Shown: positions 20,149 through 28,825, counted from the first letter of the stretch. The stretch is DNA of 64,000 nucleotides from an uncultured Erysipelotrichaceae bacterium (GCA_934675465.1 CAKUQM010000001.1:31238-95237); one strand, 5' to 3'. Notes: generated by a model from the letters alone, not told the origin. A program made the numbers and translations.

Positions 20149-21176
20149 TGAAACTTGAAGAATTTGATTATTATTTACCAGAAGAATTAATTGCTCAACA
20201 CCCTGTTGACAAAAGAGATGAATCAAGACTATTGGTCTTACATAAAAACAGTGGTGAAATTGAACATAAACACTTCTATGACATCATCGATTACTTACAT
20301 GAAGGTGATGTCCTTGTAAGAAACAACTCTAAGGTTATTCCAGCCAGATTATATGGAACTAAGGAAGAAACAGGGGCTAAGGTAGAAGTGCTTATTCTAA
20401 AGATAGGTGCCGACTCAATTTGTGAATGTCTATGTGGCAATGCCAAGGCTATTAAAGTAGGTACCATCATTGCTTTCTCAGACAAGTTAAAAGGTAAGTG
20501 TCTAGAAGTAAGAGATGAGGGTATTAGAATCATCCAAATGATCTATGAAGGTATTCTAATTGAAATACTTGAGGAAATTGGTCTAATGCCTACTCCACCT
20601 TATGTTCATGAAATGTTAAAAGACAACAATAGATACCAAAATGTCTATGCCCAAAACTTAGGCTCTGCAGCTTGTCCTACAGCTGGCTTACACTTTACTG
20701 AAGAACTTATTAATAGAATTAAGGAAAAGGGTGTTCAAATTGTTGATGTAACACTTCATGTAGGTTTAGGTACTTTTAAGCCTGTTAAAGAAGAGACAAT
20801 TGAAAATCATCATATGCATTATGAGTCTTACTATATGTCAAAAGAAACTGCCGATGTCTTAAATAAGGCTAAACAAGAAGGAAGAAGAATTATTGCGGTA
20901 GGAACTACTTCAACAAGAACCCTTGAAAGTGTTATGGCTAAGTATGGTGAATTTAAAGAATGCCATGAAGAAACAAACATCTTCATCTATCCACCCTATA
21001 AGTTCAAAGCTATTGATTGTCAAATCACTAACTTCCACTTACCTAAGTCAACACTTATTATGATGATCTCAGCCTTTACATCAAGAGACATGATTCTTAA
21101 TGCCTATAAGGTTGCAGTAGATAATAAGTATCGTTTCTTCTCATTTGGCGATTCAATGTTTATCACAAATGAATAA
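20148..21176 (+). CDS. queA: S-adenosylmethionine:tRNA ribosyltransferase-isomerase
   Basis: Adds the ribosyl part of SAM to preQ1-tRNA, giving epoxyqueuosine. The 342 residues are standard. Signatures: FDYYLPEELIAQHPVDKRDESRLLVL, VLVRNNSKVIPARLYGTK, GSAACPTAGLHFTEEL, VTLHVGLGTFKPV and TNFHLPKSTLIMMISAF. It overlaps tgt by one base and queH by eight, so the three genes form one translationally coupled operon. Confidence 0.97.
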
Positions 21177-21759
21177 CTATCAGAAACAACTAAATCAAAT
21201 AAACCACTTAAACCATAGACCAACATTGCTACTACATATTTGTTGTGGAGTATGTTCTGTCTACCCTTTAATATATTTAAGACAATATTTTAAGATAAGC
21301 ATTCTTTTTACCAATTCTAATATTTATCCATATGAAGAATTCTTAAAAAGACTAGAAGCTTTAAACCAATATCTTGAATATCTAGGTGATAGAGAAATTA
21401 AACTTATTGTCGATAAGTATGATTATGATAAGTATAGAAAAATACTTGAACCATTTAAGGAAGAACCTGAAATGGGTAAAAGATGTAAGATCTGTTATGG
21501 TTTAAGAATGGAAGAAGGCTTTAAGTATGCCGATAAATATCACTATGAATATTTCACTACAGTCATGTCTATTTCTAATCGTAAAAGTGCTGAATATATT
21601 AATGAAATAGGTGAAGCTCTAGAAAAGAAGTATCCAAGTGTTAAATATTTACATGCTGATTTTAAAAAGGGTGATGGTATAAATAAAAATGAAGCCCTAA
21701 ATAAAGAACTTCATCTATATCATCAAAACTATTGTGGTTGTCAATTTTCTATAAGATAG
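21169..21759 (+). CDS. queH: Epoxyqueuosine reductase QueH
   Basis: Performs the last step of queuosine synthesis, reducing epoxyqueuosine to queuosine, in organisms without QueG. The 196-residue protein shows the QueH cysteine set: HICCGVCS near residue 25, MGKRCKICYGLRME near 105 and YCGCQFS at the C-terminus, expected to hold an Fe-S cluster and a metal. The ATG at 21169 overlaps the queA stop; an in-frame ATG at 21145 lies within queA. An IS200/IS605 element begins within a few bases of the stop codon. With no queC, queD, queE or queF here, preQ1 must be made elsewhere or imported. Confidence 0.92.
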   Translation: MNNYQKQLNQINHLNHRPTLLLHICCGVCSVYPLIYLRQYFKISILFTNSNIYPYEEFLKRLEALNQYLEYLGDREIKLIVDKYDYDKYRKILEPFKEEPEMGKRCKICYGLRMEEGFKYADKYHYEYFTTVMSISNRKSAEYINEIGEALEKKYPSVKYLHADFKKGDGINKNEALNKELHLYHQNYCGCQFSIR

Positions 21760-21978
21760 CTGACTACTCCAGATGACTTAAGTCACGGGATTCTAGCCTA
21801 CATCGGTTTCTATAATTCTACTAGGAATTATCACTAGCCGATTTCACCTAGATCGAATATCCTATCTTGCTAGAAGATGCACATCATTAACTAACGCCTG
21901 TATTTAATAAATACATTTGTCGTTATATGCTTTTGAATATTCTATTAAGCCGTTTAGTCAGACGGCTTTTTAACGCTT
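21760..21978 (-). ncRNA. Right end of the IS605-like element; probable omega RNA region
   Basis: This 219-base non-coding stretch follows tnpB on its strand and contains several nested hairpins ending in the motif GACTTAAGTCATCTGGAGTAGTCA (21762-21785, minus strand), which resembles right ends of IS605 elements. In known systems the omega RNA spans this region and takes its guide from the flank, here the last codons of queH. This role is inferred. Confidence 0.55.
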
Positions 21979-23436
21979 TTAATGTATATACCAGCCAAGC
22001 TGTTTGTTATCTTTTAATCTTTGTATCTCATTGTCTTGAAGCTTCTTAAAGGTATTAAAATCATCATAACAGCTTACTTCATCTATTGTTTCTAAATCAT
22101 CATTTGTATGAGCTATGATATAAGCACTCAATAAATCTCTTTGAACTATTATTCCCTCATTTAATTCAATTAACCTATCATTTAATTGTTTCTTTTTATA
22201 GGTTCTATCTATTGGACTATATTGGCTGGCTTTTACTTTATAGGTATTGATTTTCTTTAATTCTAGATTGTAATATTTTAGCTTTCTATCAAGAATAGAT
22301 AAAAACATACTTGGAGCTCTACTCTTTATTGTTTTGCCATATCTTTTCTTAGAATTAATCTTACCGTTTTTATTAACAGTAGTCTTCTTGCTTCGTTTTT
22401 GTAGACCTTTAAAGTTCATTTCCTCAACACGAATATCAAGGCTTTCAGCTATTATTTGATTAGCTAATATTTCATGAGCTTGTTTTCTTTTAACAGATAA
22501 TTTGCGGTACTCATCTTTTAGTTTTGATTGAGTATTTAGATAACTCATAGATTTATACCAATTATGTTTGCCTTTAGCTATAGTTCCATCTTCATTATAG
22601 TTATTAGGGTTAGTTGCTCTTCTAGAACGGTCTAACTTTCTTTGATAGACTTTTATCTTATGCTCATTCTCTTTACAATTAGGTGCTAGTTCTTTTAAAT
22701 TAGCTTTTTCATTACTTACAATAGCTATAGTACTTGTACCTATATCAATACCTTGTACTTTAAAGTTATCACCATATTGTCTATTTTTACTTGGTGGTGT
22801 TCCCTTAAATATTAATTGAACAAACCATCTCTTCTTGTTTCTTATGTGTTGAGGATAAATTCTAACGTATTTAACTTCATCTAATAATGCAGTTTGAGCA
22901 TAAATATCATTTCTTTTAACTTTTAGTTTAAACTTATAGTTACCATAACTAATAGCTAAAACATCATCACAATAATGAAGTTTAGAAGTAGATGATTTTC
23001 CCTCTATTGAAAAACTATCGTATTTATTTTTAAAGGTAACTTTATCAGCTTGATGATATCTTAATTTCTCGATTGCCTTAAAAGCTCTTGTGGCTATTTT
23101 TTGACATTCCTGAGAACCTAGCTTTTTATTAAAGTATTCATAAGGCTTTTTAACGTATTCATGCATACTATATTCAGAGTATCCATAACTTAAAGCTATA
23201 TCATTTAATTGTTTATTCAATTCTTTTTTATTATTAGAAGTCTTATATTCTTTTAATAATTCTTGATATTTTCTATCATGTATCAATTTGTGATATCGTT
23301 TTAAACATTCATTTAAACAATCGTTATAAATGGCCTTAGCTATCTTTTCTAACTTATCTAATACGCTAGAAGGATTATCATTATCAAAAGCTAATTCGTA
23401 TGTAACTACATATGATGATGTATTACTTTTAGCCAT
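21979..23436 (-). CDS. tnpB: TnpB (OrfB) RNA-guided nuclease homologue lacking zinc ribbon
   Basis: A 485-residue TnpB-type protein. TnpB is a Cas12-like RuvC nuclease that cuts DNA guided by omega RNA. RuvC-I is GIDIGTSTIAI (D231), RuvC-II is RVEEMNF (E338 or E339) and RuvC-III is VQRDLLSAY (D434). The zinc ribbon normally placed between RuvC-II and RuvC-III with four cysteines is absent: residues 375-445 contain no cysteine, and the usual D-x-N-A-A after RuvC-III is D-L-L-S-A. All three acidic residues appear kept, so it may remain active. It has a good Shine-Dalgarno (AAGGAGAA) and starts 14 bp after tnpA. Longer than the usual 370-410 residues. Confidence 0.85.
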   Translation of the reverse strand: MAKSNTSSYVVTYELAFDNDNPSSVLDKLEKIAKAIYNDCLNECLKRYHKLIHDRKYQELLKEYKTSNNKKELNKQLNDIALSYGYSEYSMHEYVKKPYEYFNKKLGSQECQKIATRAFKAIEKLRYHQADKVTFKNKYDSFSIEGKSSTSKLHYCDDVLAISYGNYKFKLKVKRNDIYAQTALLDEVKYVRIYPQHIRNKKRWFVQLIFKGTPPSKNRQYGDNFKVQGIDIGTSTIAIVSNEKANLKELAPNCKENEHKIKVYQRKLDRSRRATNPNNYNEDGTIAKGKHNWYKSMSYLNTQSKLKDEYRKLSVKRKQAHEILANQIIAESLDIRVEEMNFKGLQKRSKKTTVNKNGKINSKKRYGKTIKSRAPSMFLSILDRKLKYYNLELKKINTYKVKASQYSPIDRTYKKKQLNDRLIELNEGIIVQRDLLSAYIIAHTNDDLETIDEVSCYDDFNTFKKLQDNEIQRLKDNKQLGWYIH

Positions 23437-23450
23437 AACGATTCTCCTTA

Positions 23451-23852
23451 CTATCTAATTCTTCTTTGTTGACTTTCTATATATGCTTTTATTACATCTT
23501 CGCTAATATGACCAACAGAACAAGATAAATAGTTTCTAGTCCATAATGATGGCATACTTGATTTTAGAAATGGAAACTCTTCTCTTAATATATGAGAACT
23601 TTTACCTTTAAATTGCTTAACCACTTTATGAAGCATTAATCTAGGATCAAACTCTATAAACATATGTACATAATCGGGCATAATTTCTAAAGCTTTAATT
23701 TCAACATCCATCTTATCTGCTTCTTCATATAATATTTCTTTTAGACGTTTTTCAACATTACCAGTTAATACAGGTTTCTTGTACTTTGGAGAAAATATAA
23801 TATGAAACTGATTTATATAAACTATTCCATTCTTATTTATGTATTTATTCAT
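23451..23852 (-). CDS. tnpA: IS200/IS605 TnpA transposase (Y1 HUH family)
   Basis: A 133-residue single-strand DNA transposase that cuts and joins the element's ends through a tyrosine. The catalytic tyrosine is probably Y124 (VIKAYIESQQ). The metal-binding HUH motif, usually H-V-H, reads Y61-V62-H63 in MPDYVHMFIE, so the first histidine is replaced. This may weaken metal binding or be a tolerated variant. FSPKYKKPVL near the N-terminus and FKGKSSHILREEFP are typical. The order tnpA-tnpB is standard. Confidence 0.88.
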   Translation of the reverse strand: MNKYINKNGIVYINQFHIIFSPKYKKPVLTGNVEKRLKEILYEEADKMDVEIKALEIMPDYVHMFIEFDPRLMLHKVVKQFKGKSSHILREEFPFLKSSMPSLWTRNYLSCSVGHISEDVIKAYIESQQRRIR

Positions 23853-23995
23853 AGATTTATCCTTGACAATATTATACTACATTTGATAGATAATTATCAT
23901 AATATCTAACACAAATATTAATAATGAAAGACAGTTCATCCCAACGACTAGAGTCATGTGCTTTCTGTTTGATTTATCGTAACCCCAATCTTTTT

Positions 23996-24688
23996 TTAAT
24001 CTAGTATTTCTCCATAAATAGAAACAGTCACTACATTCCATGGAATAAACTTATTACTTGCCTGCAATGCCTTTTTAACAGCTAATTCAATACCACCACA
24101 ACATGGTACTTCCATGCGTACAACAGTAACACTCAATATATTGTTGTTTCTAATGATTTCAGTTAGCTTTTCACTATAATCAACGCCATCCAACTTAGGG
24201 CAACCAATAAGCGTAACTTTATTACGAATAAAGTCTTTATGAAAATTTGCATAAGCATAAGCACTACAGTCTGCCGCAATTAATAATTTAGCTCCATCAA
24301 AATATGGTGCATTAATCGGTGCTAATTTAATTTGAATCGGCCAATTACGTAGTTGTGAACAAAGTACAACATCATTAATACTTCCCTTATGTTCCATCAT
24401 TCTAACCTTAGAACCAGGACAAGAGCATTCATTCTTTTGTTCAATCTTCTTTTTCATCATATTCTTCTTAACCGCCTCTTCATCATAAGCAAGAGCTTCT
24501 CTTTCCTCGAATGTAATCGCCCCAGCAGGACAAGCAGGAAGACAATCTCCCATACCATCACAATAATCATCTCTTAATAATTTAGCCTTGCCATCTACTA
24601 AGCCAATAGCACCTTCATGACAGGCATTAACACATATACCACAACCATTACATTTATCTTCATCAATATGAATAATCTTTCTAATCAT
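23996..24688 (-). CDS. 4Fe-4S ferredoxin-type protein with C-terminal Cys-rich domain
   Basis: A 230-residue iron-sulfur protein. Residues 1-60 form a ferredoxin-like domain: CNGCGICVNAC binds one 4Fe-4S cluster, and CDGMGDCLPAC has only three cysteines because a methionine stands at the second position, as is common in this family. The C-terminal part contains CSCPGS, ADCSAYAYA, GCPKLD and PCCGGIE, which could bind another cluster. The exact role is unknown. It diverges from a Crp/Fnr regulator gene, an arrangement often seen near hybrid-cluster or redox stress genes; no hcp is present here. GGAGGATG provides the ribosome binding site. Confidence 0.75.
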   Translation of the reverse strand: MIRKIIHIDEDKCNGCGICVNACHEGAIGLVDGKAKLLRDDYCDGMGDCLPACPAGAITFEEREALAYDEEAVKKNMMKKKIEQKNECSCPGSKVRMMEHKGSINDVVLCSQLRNWPIQIKLAPINAPYFDGAKLLIAADCSAYAYANFHKDFIRNKVTLIGCPKLDGVDYSEKLTEIIRNNNILSVTVVRMEVPCCGGIELAVKKALQASNKFIPWNVVTVSIYGEILD

Positions 24689-24773
24689 TTAAGCATCCTC
24701 CATATATTTATGGCCTAATCATAATATAATTACTCCATCTTGTATGTTTGATTTCCAACAAGGAGAAAAAATT

Positions 24774-25442
24774 ATGAAAGAATATTTAACAGTTTTAAGA
24801 AACGTGCCCTTCTTTAAAGGTCTAGAAGATGATGAAATATTAGCTATCCTTCATTGTGTTAATGCCACCATTATTTCTAAATCAGCTAATTCTTATATCT
24901 TTAAGGCAGGAGATACAACTGATGTGATGGGTCTTGTTTTAAATGGTTCTACCCTTATTATCCAAGAAGATCTTTGGGGACATCGTAATATCTTATCAAA
25001 GTGCAATGTTGGTGATTTCTTTGGAGAACTTTATGCCGCTAATAATACTGTCTTAAATATAAGTGTAGTGGCTAGTGTTGATTCAACTATTCTTCTTTTA
25101 AATATCAACCATCTTTTAAGTACCTGTCCTTCATCTTGCATTCATCACCAGAGATTAATTCATAATCTAGTTGGTGTTTTATCTAATAAGATTTTAATCC
25201 TCAACAATAAGATCACTCACGCCAGTAAACGTACTACTAGAGATAAGCTATTATCATATCTATCTAGTGAATCTATAAGACAGGGATCTTTATCTTTTGA
25301 TATTCCCTTTGATCGTCAACAGCTTGCTGACTATTTATGTGTTGAAAGAGCTGCTATGTCTAGCGAACTATCAAAACTTAAAAAAGAGGGCTTACTTTCT
25401 ACTAATAGAAATCACTTTGAGCTAAAGAAAAAGGCTGTTTAA
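24774..25442 (+). CDS. Crp/Fnr-family transcriptional regulator
   Basis: A 222-residue regulator. The cyclic-nucleotide-binding fold occupies residues 1-130 (FFKGLEDDEILAILHCV, IFKAGDTTDVMGLVLNGSTLI, GDFFGELYA). The winged HTH is at about 170-218, with FDRQQLADYLCVERAAMSSELSKLKKEGLL as recognition region. Typical Fnr cysteines at the N-terminus are missing, so direct Fe-S sensing is unlikely, though two cysteines at about 130-135 (TCPSSC) might bind a cofactor. The start at 24774 has AAGGAGAAAAAATT; the frame extends ten codons upstream. It diverges from the Fe-S protein gene and may regulate it. Confidence 0.88.
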   Translation: MKEYLTVLRNVPFFKGLEDDEILAILHCVNATIISKSANSYIFKAGDTTDVMGLVLNGSTLIIQEDLWGHRNILSKCNVGDFFGELYAANNTVLNISVVASVDSTILLLNINHLLSTCPSSCIHHQRLIHNLVGVLSNKILILNNKITHASKRTTRDKLLSYLSSESIRQGSLSFDIPFDRQQLADYLCVERAAMSSELSKLKKEGLLSTNRNHFELKKKAV

Positions 25443-25456
25443 ATTAAACAGCCAAT
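25433..25456. terminator. Terminator between crp-type gene and oleate hydratase
   Basis: GGCTGTTTAA and TTAAACAGCC form a ten-pair stem overlapping the stop codon of the regulator. On the minus strand it is followed by TTTTTCTTT, so it serves oleate hydratase well; on the plus strand the U-run is weak. Confidence 0.8.
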
Positions 25457-25460
25457 CATT

Positions 25461-27239
25461 TTAGATTACATTGTGAGCTTTTAATAGCTTTTCAATATCA
25501 GTATTTTTAATCTTCTCAAGAGCCTTCTTAAGAACAAGCTTTTCACCAAAACTTAATTCCATATCAGTAATCTTCTTACCATCTCTTAATTGAACAGTAG
25601 AATTTAATAGGTCTCTTAAATCATAAACGCTACCCCATACCTCAGGAACACCTCTATCTACATTTAATAATGTATATACAGCTTCCATACCAGTACGCAT
25701 TGAATATTCAGTAGTGAAGATTGTATCTCTTGGAGTTTCTGCGAATTGTCCAATGAACGCAAAGTTTACAGAACCTTCAGGAACTACAGCTGGTCTATCA
25801 CCATAAGCTCTTGGCATGAAGAACGCATCAATATATGGCATCATAACAGGAACTGTATTAGCACTCTTTGTTGCGTATTCTTCAATCTTGTCCTCAGGAA
25901 CACCAATGTGATATAACCATTCTTCACAAATTTCCTTACCAGTACATTCTCTCATTGGTTTCTTAATATAATCACCAGGTCTATCAGTAAATAGAGAGTA
26001 TACCCAAACTAGACAATGATCCTTTGGTTGATTTCTAAATTGAGGTTGTCTATTAATAGTCCAAGACAATAACCAAGAAGAATCCTTAACAGTAACGATA
26101 CCACCAGTTGTAACCTTACCAGTGAATGGATCACGCTTACAAATATTCTTAATATAAGGAATAATATTTTGGTCTAATGTTTCAATAGTAGCTGATTCCC
26201 AGTTTGTTTGTTCAGGATCATAGCAGAACTTATCAGGATGACCAAATGATGGATCTTGGGCAGCAATCTTACGCCACATATCCCAGCCACCGCCTTCTTT
26301 TAATTCAGTGTTGTAGGCAGCAGGACTATCTTGAGAACCCATTGCTGAATTTTCTACGCAACCACCATTAGTGATAAATACTAAATCATCTTCAGTTAAA
26401 TCAATATAGTTTTTCTTACCATCTTCAGTAACTTCAATTTGTTTAGCAAGTTTCTTGCTTGGATTTGAGCAATCAAAGATGACATTATCAACTTTTACAC
26501 CAAAATGGAACTTAACATTATGAGCTTCCAAGTACTTAACCATTGGAAGAATCATTGATTCATATTGGTTATACTTAGTAAATCTTAGAGCCTTAAAATC
26601 AGGTAATCCACCAATATGATGAATATATCTTTGGAAATATAATTTCATTTCAAGTGCACTATGATATTCTTGGAACGCAAACATTGTTCTCCAATATAAC
26701 CAGAAGTTAGACTTGAACACTTCATCAGTGAAGATTTCATTAATTCTCTTATCTTGTAATTCTTCATTAGGTGTAAAGAACAACTTCATGATTTCCATAG
26801 CACCCTTATCTGAAATATCAAACTTACCATCAGTATGAGCATCTTGTCCTTTATTAACAGTAGCTCTACATAATGAGTAGTTAGGGTCTTCCTTATTCAA
26901 CCAATAATATTCATCTAATACTGAAACACCTTCTGTTTCAATTGATGGAATAGAATGGAACAAATCCCACATAACCTCAAAGTGGTTGTCCATTTCTCTA
27001 CCACCTCTCATAACATAACCTAAGCCATCATAGTAGTAACCATCACAGGCACCACCAGCTAGTTCGCCTTTTTCTAATACGTGAATATGTTCACCTTTCA
27101 TTTGACCATCTCTTACAAGATAGCAAGCAGCTGTTAAAGCAGCTAGGCCACTTCCTACAATATAAGCAGATTTTCTATCAACGCCTTCAGGCTTCTTTGG
27201 ACGAGCAAATGCTTCGTAATTTCCGCTAGAGTAATACAT
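25461..27239 (-). CDS. ohyA: Oleate hydratase (myosin-cross-reactive antigen family)
   Basis: An FAD-dependent enzyme that hydrates the cis-9 double bond of unsaturated fatty acids (oleate to 10-hydroxystearate), usually to detoxify them. The 592-residue length is standard. The N-terminal FAD motif is YIVGSGLAALTAACYL. Other signatures: GGACDGYYYDGLGYVMRGGREMDNHFEVMWDL, GSQDSPA, DSSWLLSWTINRQPQF, VWVYSLFTDRPGD and FAFIGQFAETPRDTIFTTEYSMRTGMEAVY. The start has AGGAGGTAAGTTAT. Its upstream neighbour on the strand is a TetR regulator, which may respond to fatty acids. Confidence 0.97.
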   Translation of the reverse strand: MYYSSGNYEAFARPKKPEGVDRKSAYIVGSGLAALTAACYLVRDGQMKGEHIHVLEKGELAGGACDGYYYDGLGYVMRGGREMDNHFEVMWDLFHSIPSIETEGVSVLDEYYWLNKEDPNYSLCRATVNKGQDAHTDGKFDISDKGAMEIMKLFFTPNEELQDKRINEIFTDEVFKSNFWLYWRTMFAFQEYHSALEMKLYFQRYIHHIGGLPDFKALRFTKYNQYESMILPMVKYLEAHNVKFHFGVKVDNVIFDCSNPSKKLAKQIEVTEDGKKNYIDLTEDDLVFITNGGCVENSAMGSQDSPAAYNTELKEGGGWDMWRKIAAQDPSFGHPDKFCYDPEQTNWESATIETLDQNIIPYIKNICKRDPFTGKVTTGGIVTVKDSSWLLSWTINRQPQFRNQPKDHCLVWVYSLFTDRPGDYIKKPMRECTGKEICEEWLYHIGVPEDKIEEYATKSANTVPVMMPYIDAFFMPRAYGDRPAVVPEGSVNFAFIGQFAETPRDTIFTTEYSMRTGMEAVYTLLNVDRGVPEVWGSVYDLRDLLNSTVQLRDGKKITDMELSFGEKLVLKKALEKIKNTDIEKLLKAHNVI

Positions 27240-27305
27240 ATAACTTACCTCCTGTATCTCTTTACACCTCTAATATACCTAAGGCAAAATACTTTTAATA
27301 TAATC

Positions 27306-27345
27306 AAAAAAAGGTAGTTGTATAAAATTTAAACACCACCTTTTA
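27306..27345 (-). terminator. Terminator of the DUF308-TetR operon
   Basis: On the minus strand AAAGGTGGTGT and ACAACTACCTTT pair with one bulge, followed by TTTTGATT. It separates the TetR gene from oleate hydratase. Confidence 0.55.
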
Positions 27346-27384
27346 TTTGTATGATTTTTTATCAAATTATTATTTTTGATTAAA

Positions 27385-27942
27385 TTAGCTAATCTTCAAC
27401 CTATTTAAAGCCTCTTTAATGCTACCCTGTATCACAGCAGAAAGTTTCTCAATTATCTCCTTAGGATCCTTTTTCATACCATCTTTAATCCACTCTAGCA
27501 TCAAACCTACAAAAGCATACTTATAGAAATTAGCGATAAAGTACTTATCCACAGTAGTAACATTCATGCCTTCTGCTTGTTCCTCAACAACATCTTCCAT
27601 TAACTTAAATGTTAACTTATATAGATAATTCTCAATATGTTCCTTACCTACTGAATTATATACATTAGTAATGAAGTCTTTATTCTCAAGAACCAACCCA
27701 AACAAATCAAGGAAACCCTCTTGCCAAGTATCATAAGTTTTATTATCACCTAGTACCTTAGCTGCATCCTCGTAACAAATCCATTCAACAAGATCATAGA
27801 TATCTTTGAAGTGATAATAGAAAGTCATTCTATTAATGCCACAATCATCAGTAATATCACTTACTGTTATCTTATTTAACGGTTTTGTCTTAACTAGTTT
27901 CTTTAATGAAGCTTCTAATGCTCTTTTAGTAATTGTAGACAT
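27385..27942 (-). CDS. TetR-family transcriptional regulator
   Basis: A 185-residue TetR protein. The N-terminal HTH (LVKTKPLNKITVSDITDDCGINRMTFYYHFKDIYDLVEWI) matches the DhaS-like subgroup. The C-terminal ligand domain ends with an amphipathic helix (IIEKLSAVIQGSIKEALNRL). It begins 2 bp after the DUF308 gene, so they are co-transcribed, and it lies upstream of oleate hydratase. Control of that gene by a fatty-acid-sensing TetR is plausible but not shown. No palindrome in the short ohyA upstream region stands out. Confidence 0.9.
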   Translation of the reverse strand: MSTITKRALEASLKKLVKTKPLNKITVSDITDDCGINRMTFYYHFKDIYDLVEWICYEDAAKVLGDNKTYDTWQEGFLDLFGLVLENKDFITNVYNSVGKEHIENYLYKLTFKLMEDVVEEQAEGMNVTTVDKYFIANFYKYAFVGLMLEWIKDGMKKDPKEIIEKLSAVIQGSIKEALNRLKIS

Positions 27943-27944
27943 GA

Positions 27945-28550
27945 CTACTCCTCATCAGATTCGTGTCCATCAGATTCGTGCCCAGATTCGTGTTCCTTCA
28001 TCTTCTCATATTTTGTCTTAACATAAGCTAGATACAAGTTAGAGGCCATATCAGTAATACCTGAAAATAACATGCCAATGCCAGCACTAATATATAGTAG
28101 ACGATAATCTAGGATATAGAAGTAATTGATAATAACTAAAGCGCCAAAGGCAATACAAATAAACATTAGAATTAAATAAGTCTTTAGATGACTCTTACCA
28201 ATTTTCTTTGCGTCTAGACTATCTTGAATCTTTAAAGCACCTGATACGATGATAGCTACACCAAAGGTAACAGCTACTATATCAGATAAGGCATACTTAC
28301 ATAACAAGACAATGATGGCCACAGTTAGTAAGACAATACCTAATATAAAATCATTTCTCTTATAGCGTTCATCTATCTTAGTAACAAAGTAACGAATTAT
28401 TTCAACAATACCAGCAATTCCTAGTCCATATCCAAGTAGTGAAACTACAAACTCAACACAAGCAGAACCATCTATTAATAATAGACAACCTACTACTATA
28501 TAAATAACACTGACTAATAATAAGATCTTTTTAATTGATTTGAAAAACAT
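27945..28550 (-). CDS. DUF308/HdeD-like membrane protein with GHES-repeat tail
   Basis: A 201-residue protein with six predicted membrane helices arranged as in the HdeD/DUF308 family (ILLLVSVIYIVVGCLLLIDG, then paired segments with a GALKIQDSLDAKKIG linker). The last 18 residues are hydrophilic and hold three HES units (HESGHESDGHESDEE). The same repeat, also at DNA level, occurs in the class A PBP of this window. The start at 28550 has AAGGAGGAACTGTAC; the longer frame is unlikely. HdeD relatives have been linked to acid tolerance; here the role is unknown. Confidence 0.75.
   Translation of the reverse strand: MFFKSIKKILLLVSVIYIVVGCLLLIDGSACVEFVVSLLGYGLGIAGIVEIIRYFVTKIDERYKRNDFILGIVLLTVAIIVLLCKYALSDIVAVTFGVAIIVSGALKIQDSLDAKKIGKSHLKTYLILMFICIAFGALVIINYFYILDYRLLYISAGIGMLFSGITDMASNLYLAYVKTKYEKMKEHESGHESDGHESDEE
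27948..27995 (-). repeat. GGGCACGAATCTG-type microrepeat (DUF308 copy)
   Basis: Three near-identical units (minus strand: CACGAATCTG, GGGCACGAATCTG, GGACACGAATCTG) encode the GHES tail. The match to the PBP tract at 54149-54199 is at nucleotide level, including rare choice of identical codons. Confidence 0.7.
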
Positions 28551-28704
28551 GTACAGTTCCTCCTTACATCTATTATAGTAAACTGCTTGTGATATATCAT
28601 TTATTTTTAACTTAAGAGTAAAGCTAAAACACACACTTATGTGCATTTTCTTAAGGAAACATCCAATTTTTGAGTAAAACTGTTAAAAAAGTGTTAAAAA
28701 GCCA

Positions 28705-28733
28705 TTGAAACCTAGATAGATTCATAGTATTAT
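28705..28733 (+). promoter_or_regulatory. Promoter of the str operon
   Basis: TTGAAA and TATTAT are spaced by 17 bases, with a start near 28740. This is one of the best sigma-A promoters in the window and drives rpsL-rpsG-fusA-tuf. Confidence 0.8.
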
Positions 28734-28739
28734 AGGAGA

Positions 28740-28825
28740 GCTTAAGGGTCCGCAAGGATCTATATATTAAGCAAGTATGTGGCACACCTGTTGTTGTGTG
28801 CACAAAAAATGAAAGGAGAATTTAA
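28740..28825 (+). promoter_or_regulatory. Leader of the str operon with hairpin
   Basis: An 85-base leader containing the hairpin GCACAC/GTGTGC at about 28783-28803, just before the AAAGGAG site of rpsL. It could be a feedback site for a ribosomal protein, as S7 does in other bacteria, but no known motif is recognised. Confidence 0.35.

Larger units (their letters stand above)
21760..23990 (-). mobile_element. IS200/IS605-family element (tnpA + tnpB)
   Basis: A single-strand transposon inserted between the convergent queH and Fe-S protein genes. The right end (21760-21978) holds stacked hairpins: GACTTAAGTC by the outer edge, ATAATTC/GAATTAT inside CGG/CCG arms, and AGCCGT/ACGGCT near tnpB. 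This is where a TnpB guide RNA (omega RNA) should be made on the minus strand. The left end (23853-23990) has the imperfect hairpin GACT-AG-AGTC inside GAAAG/CTTTC. Exact ends cannot be fixed because this family makes no target duplications. Confidence 0.85.
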
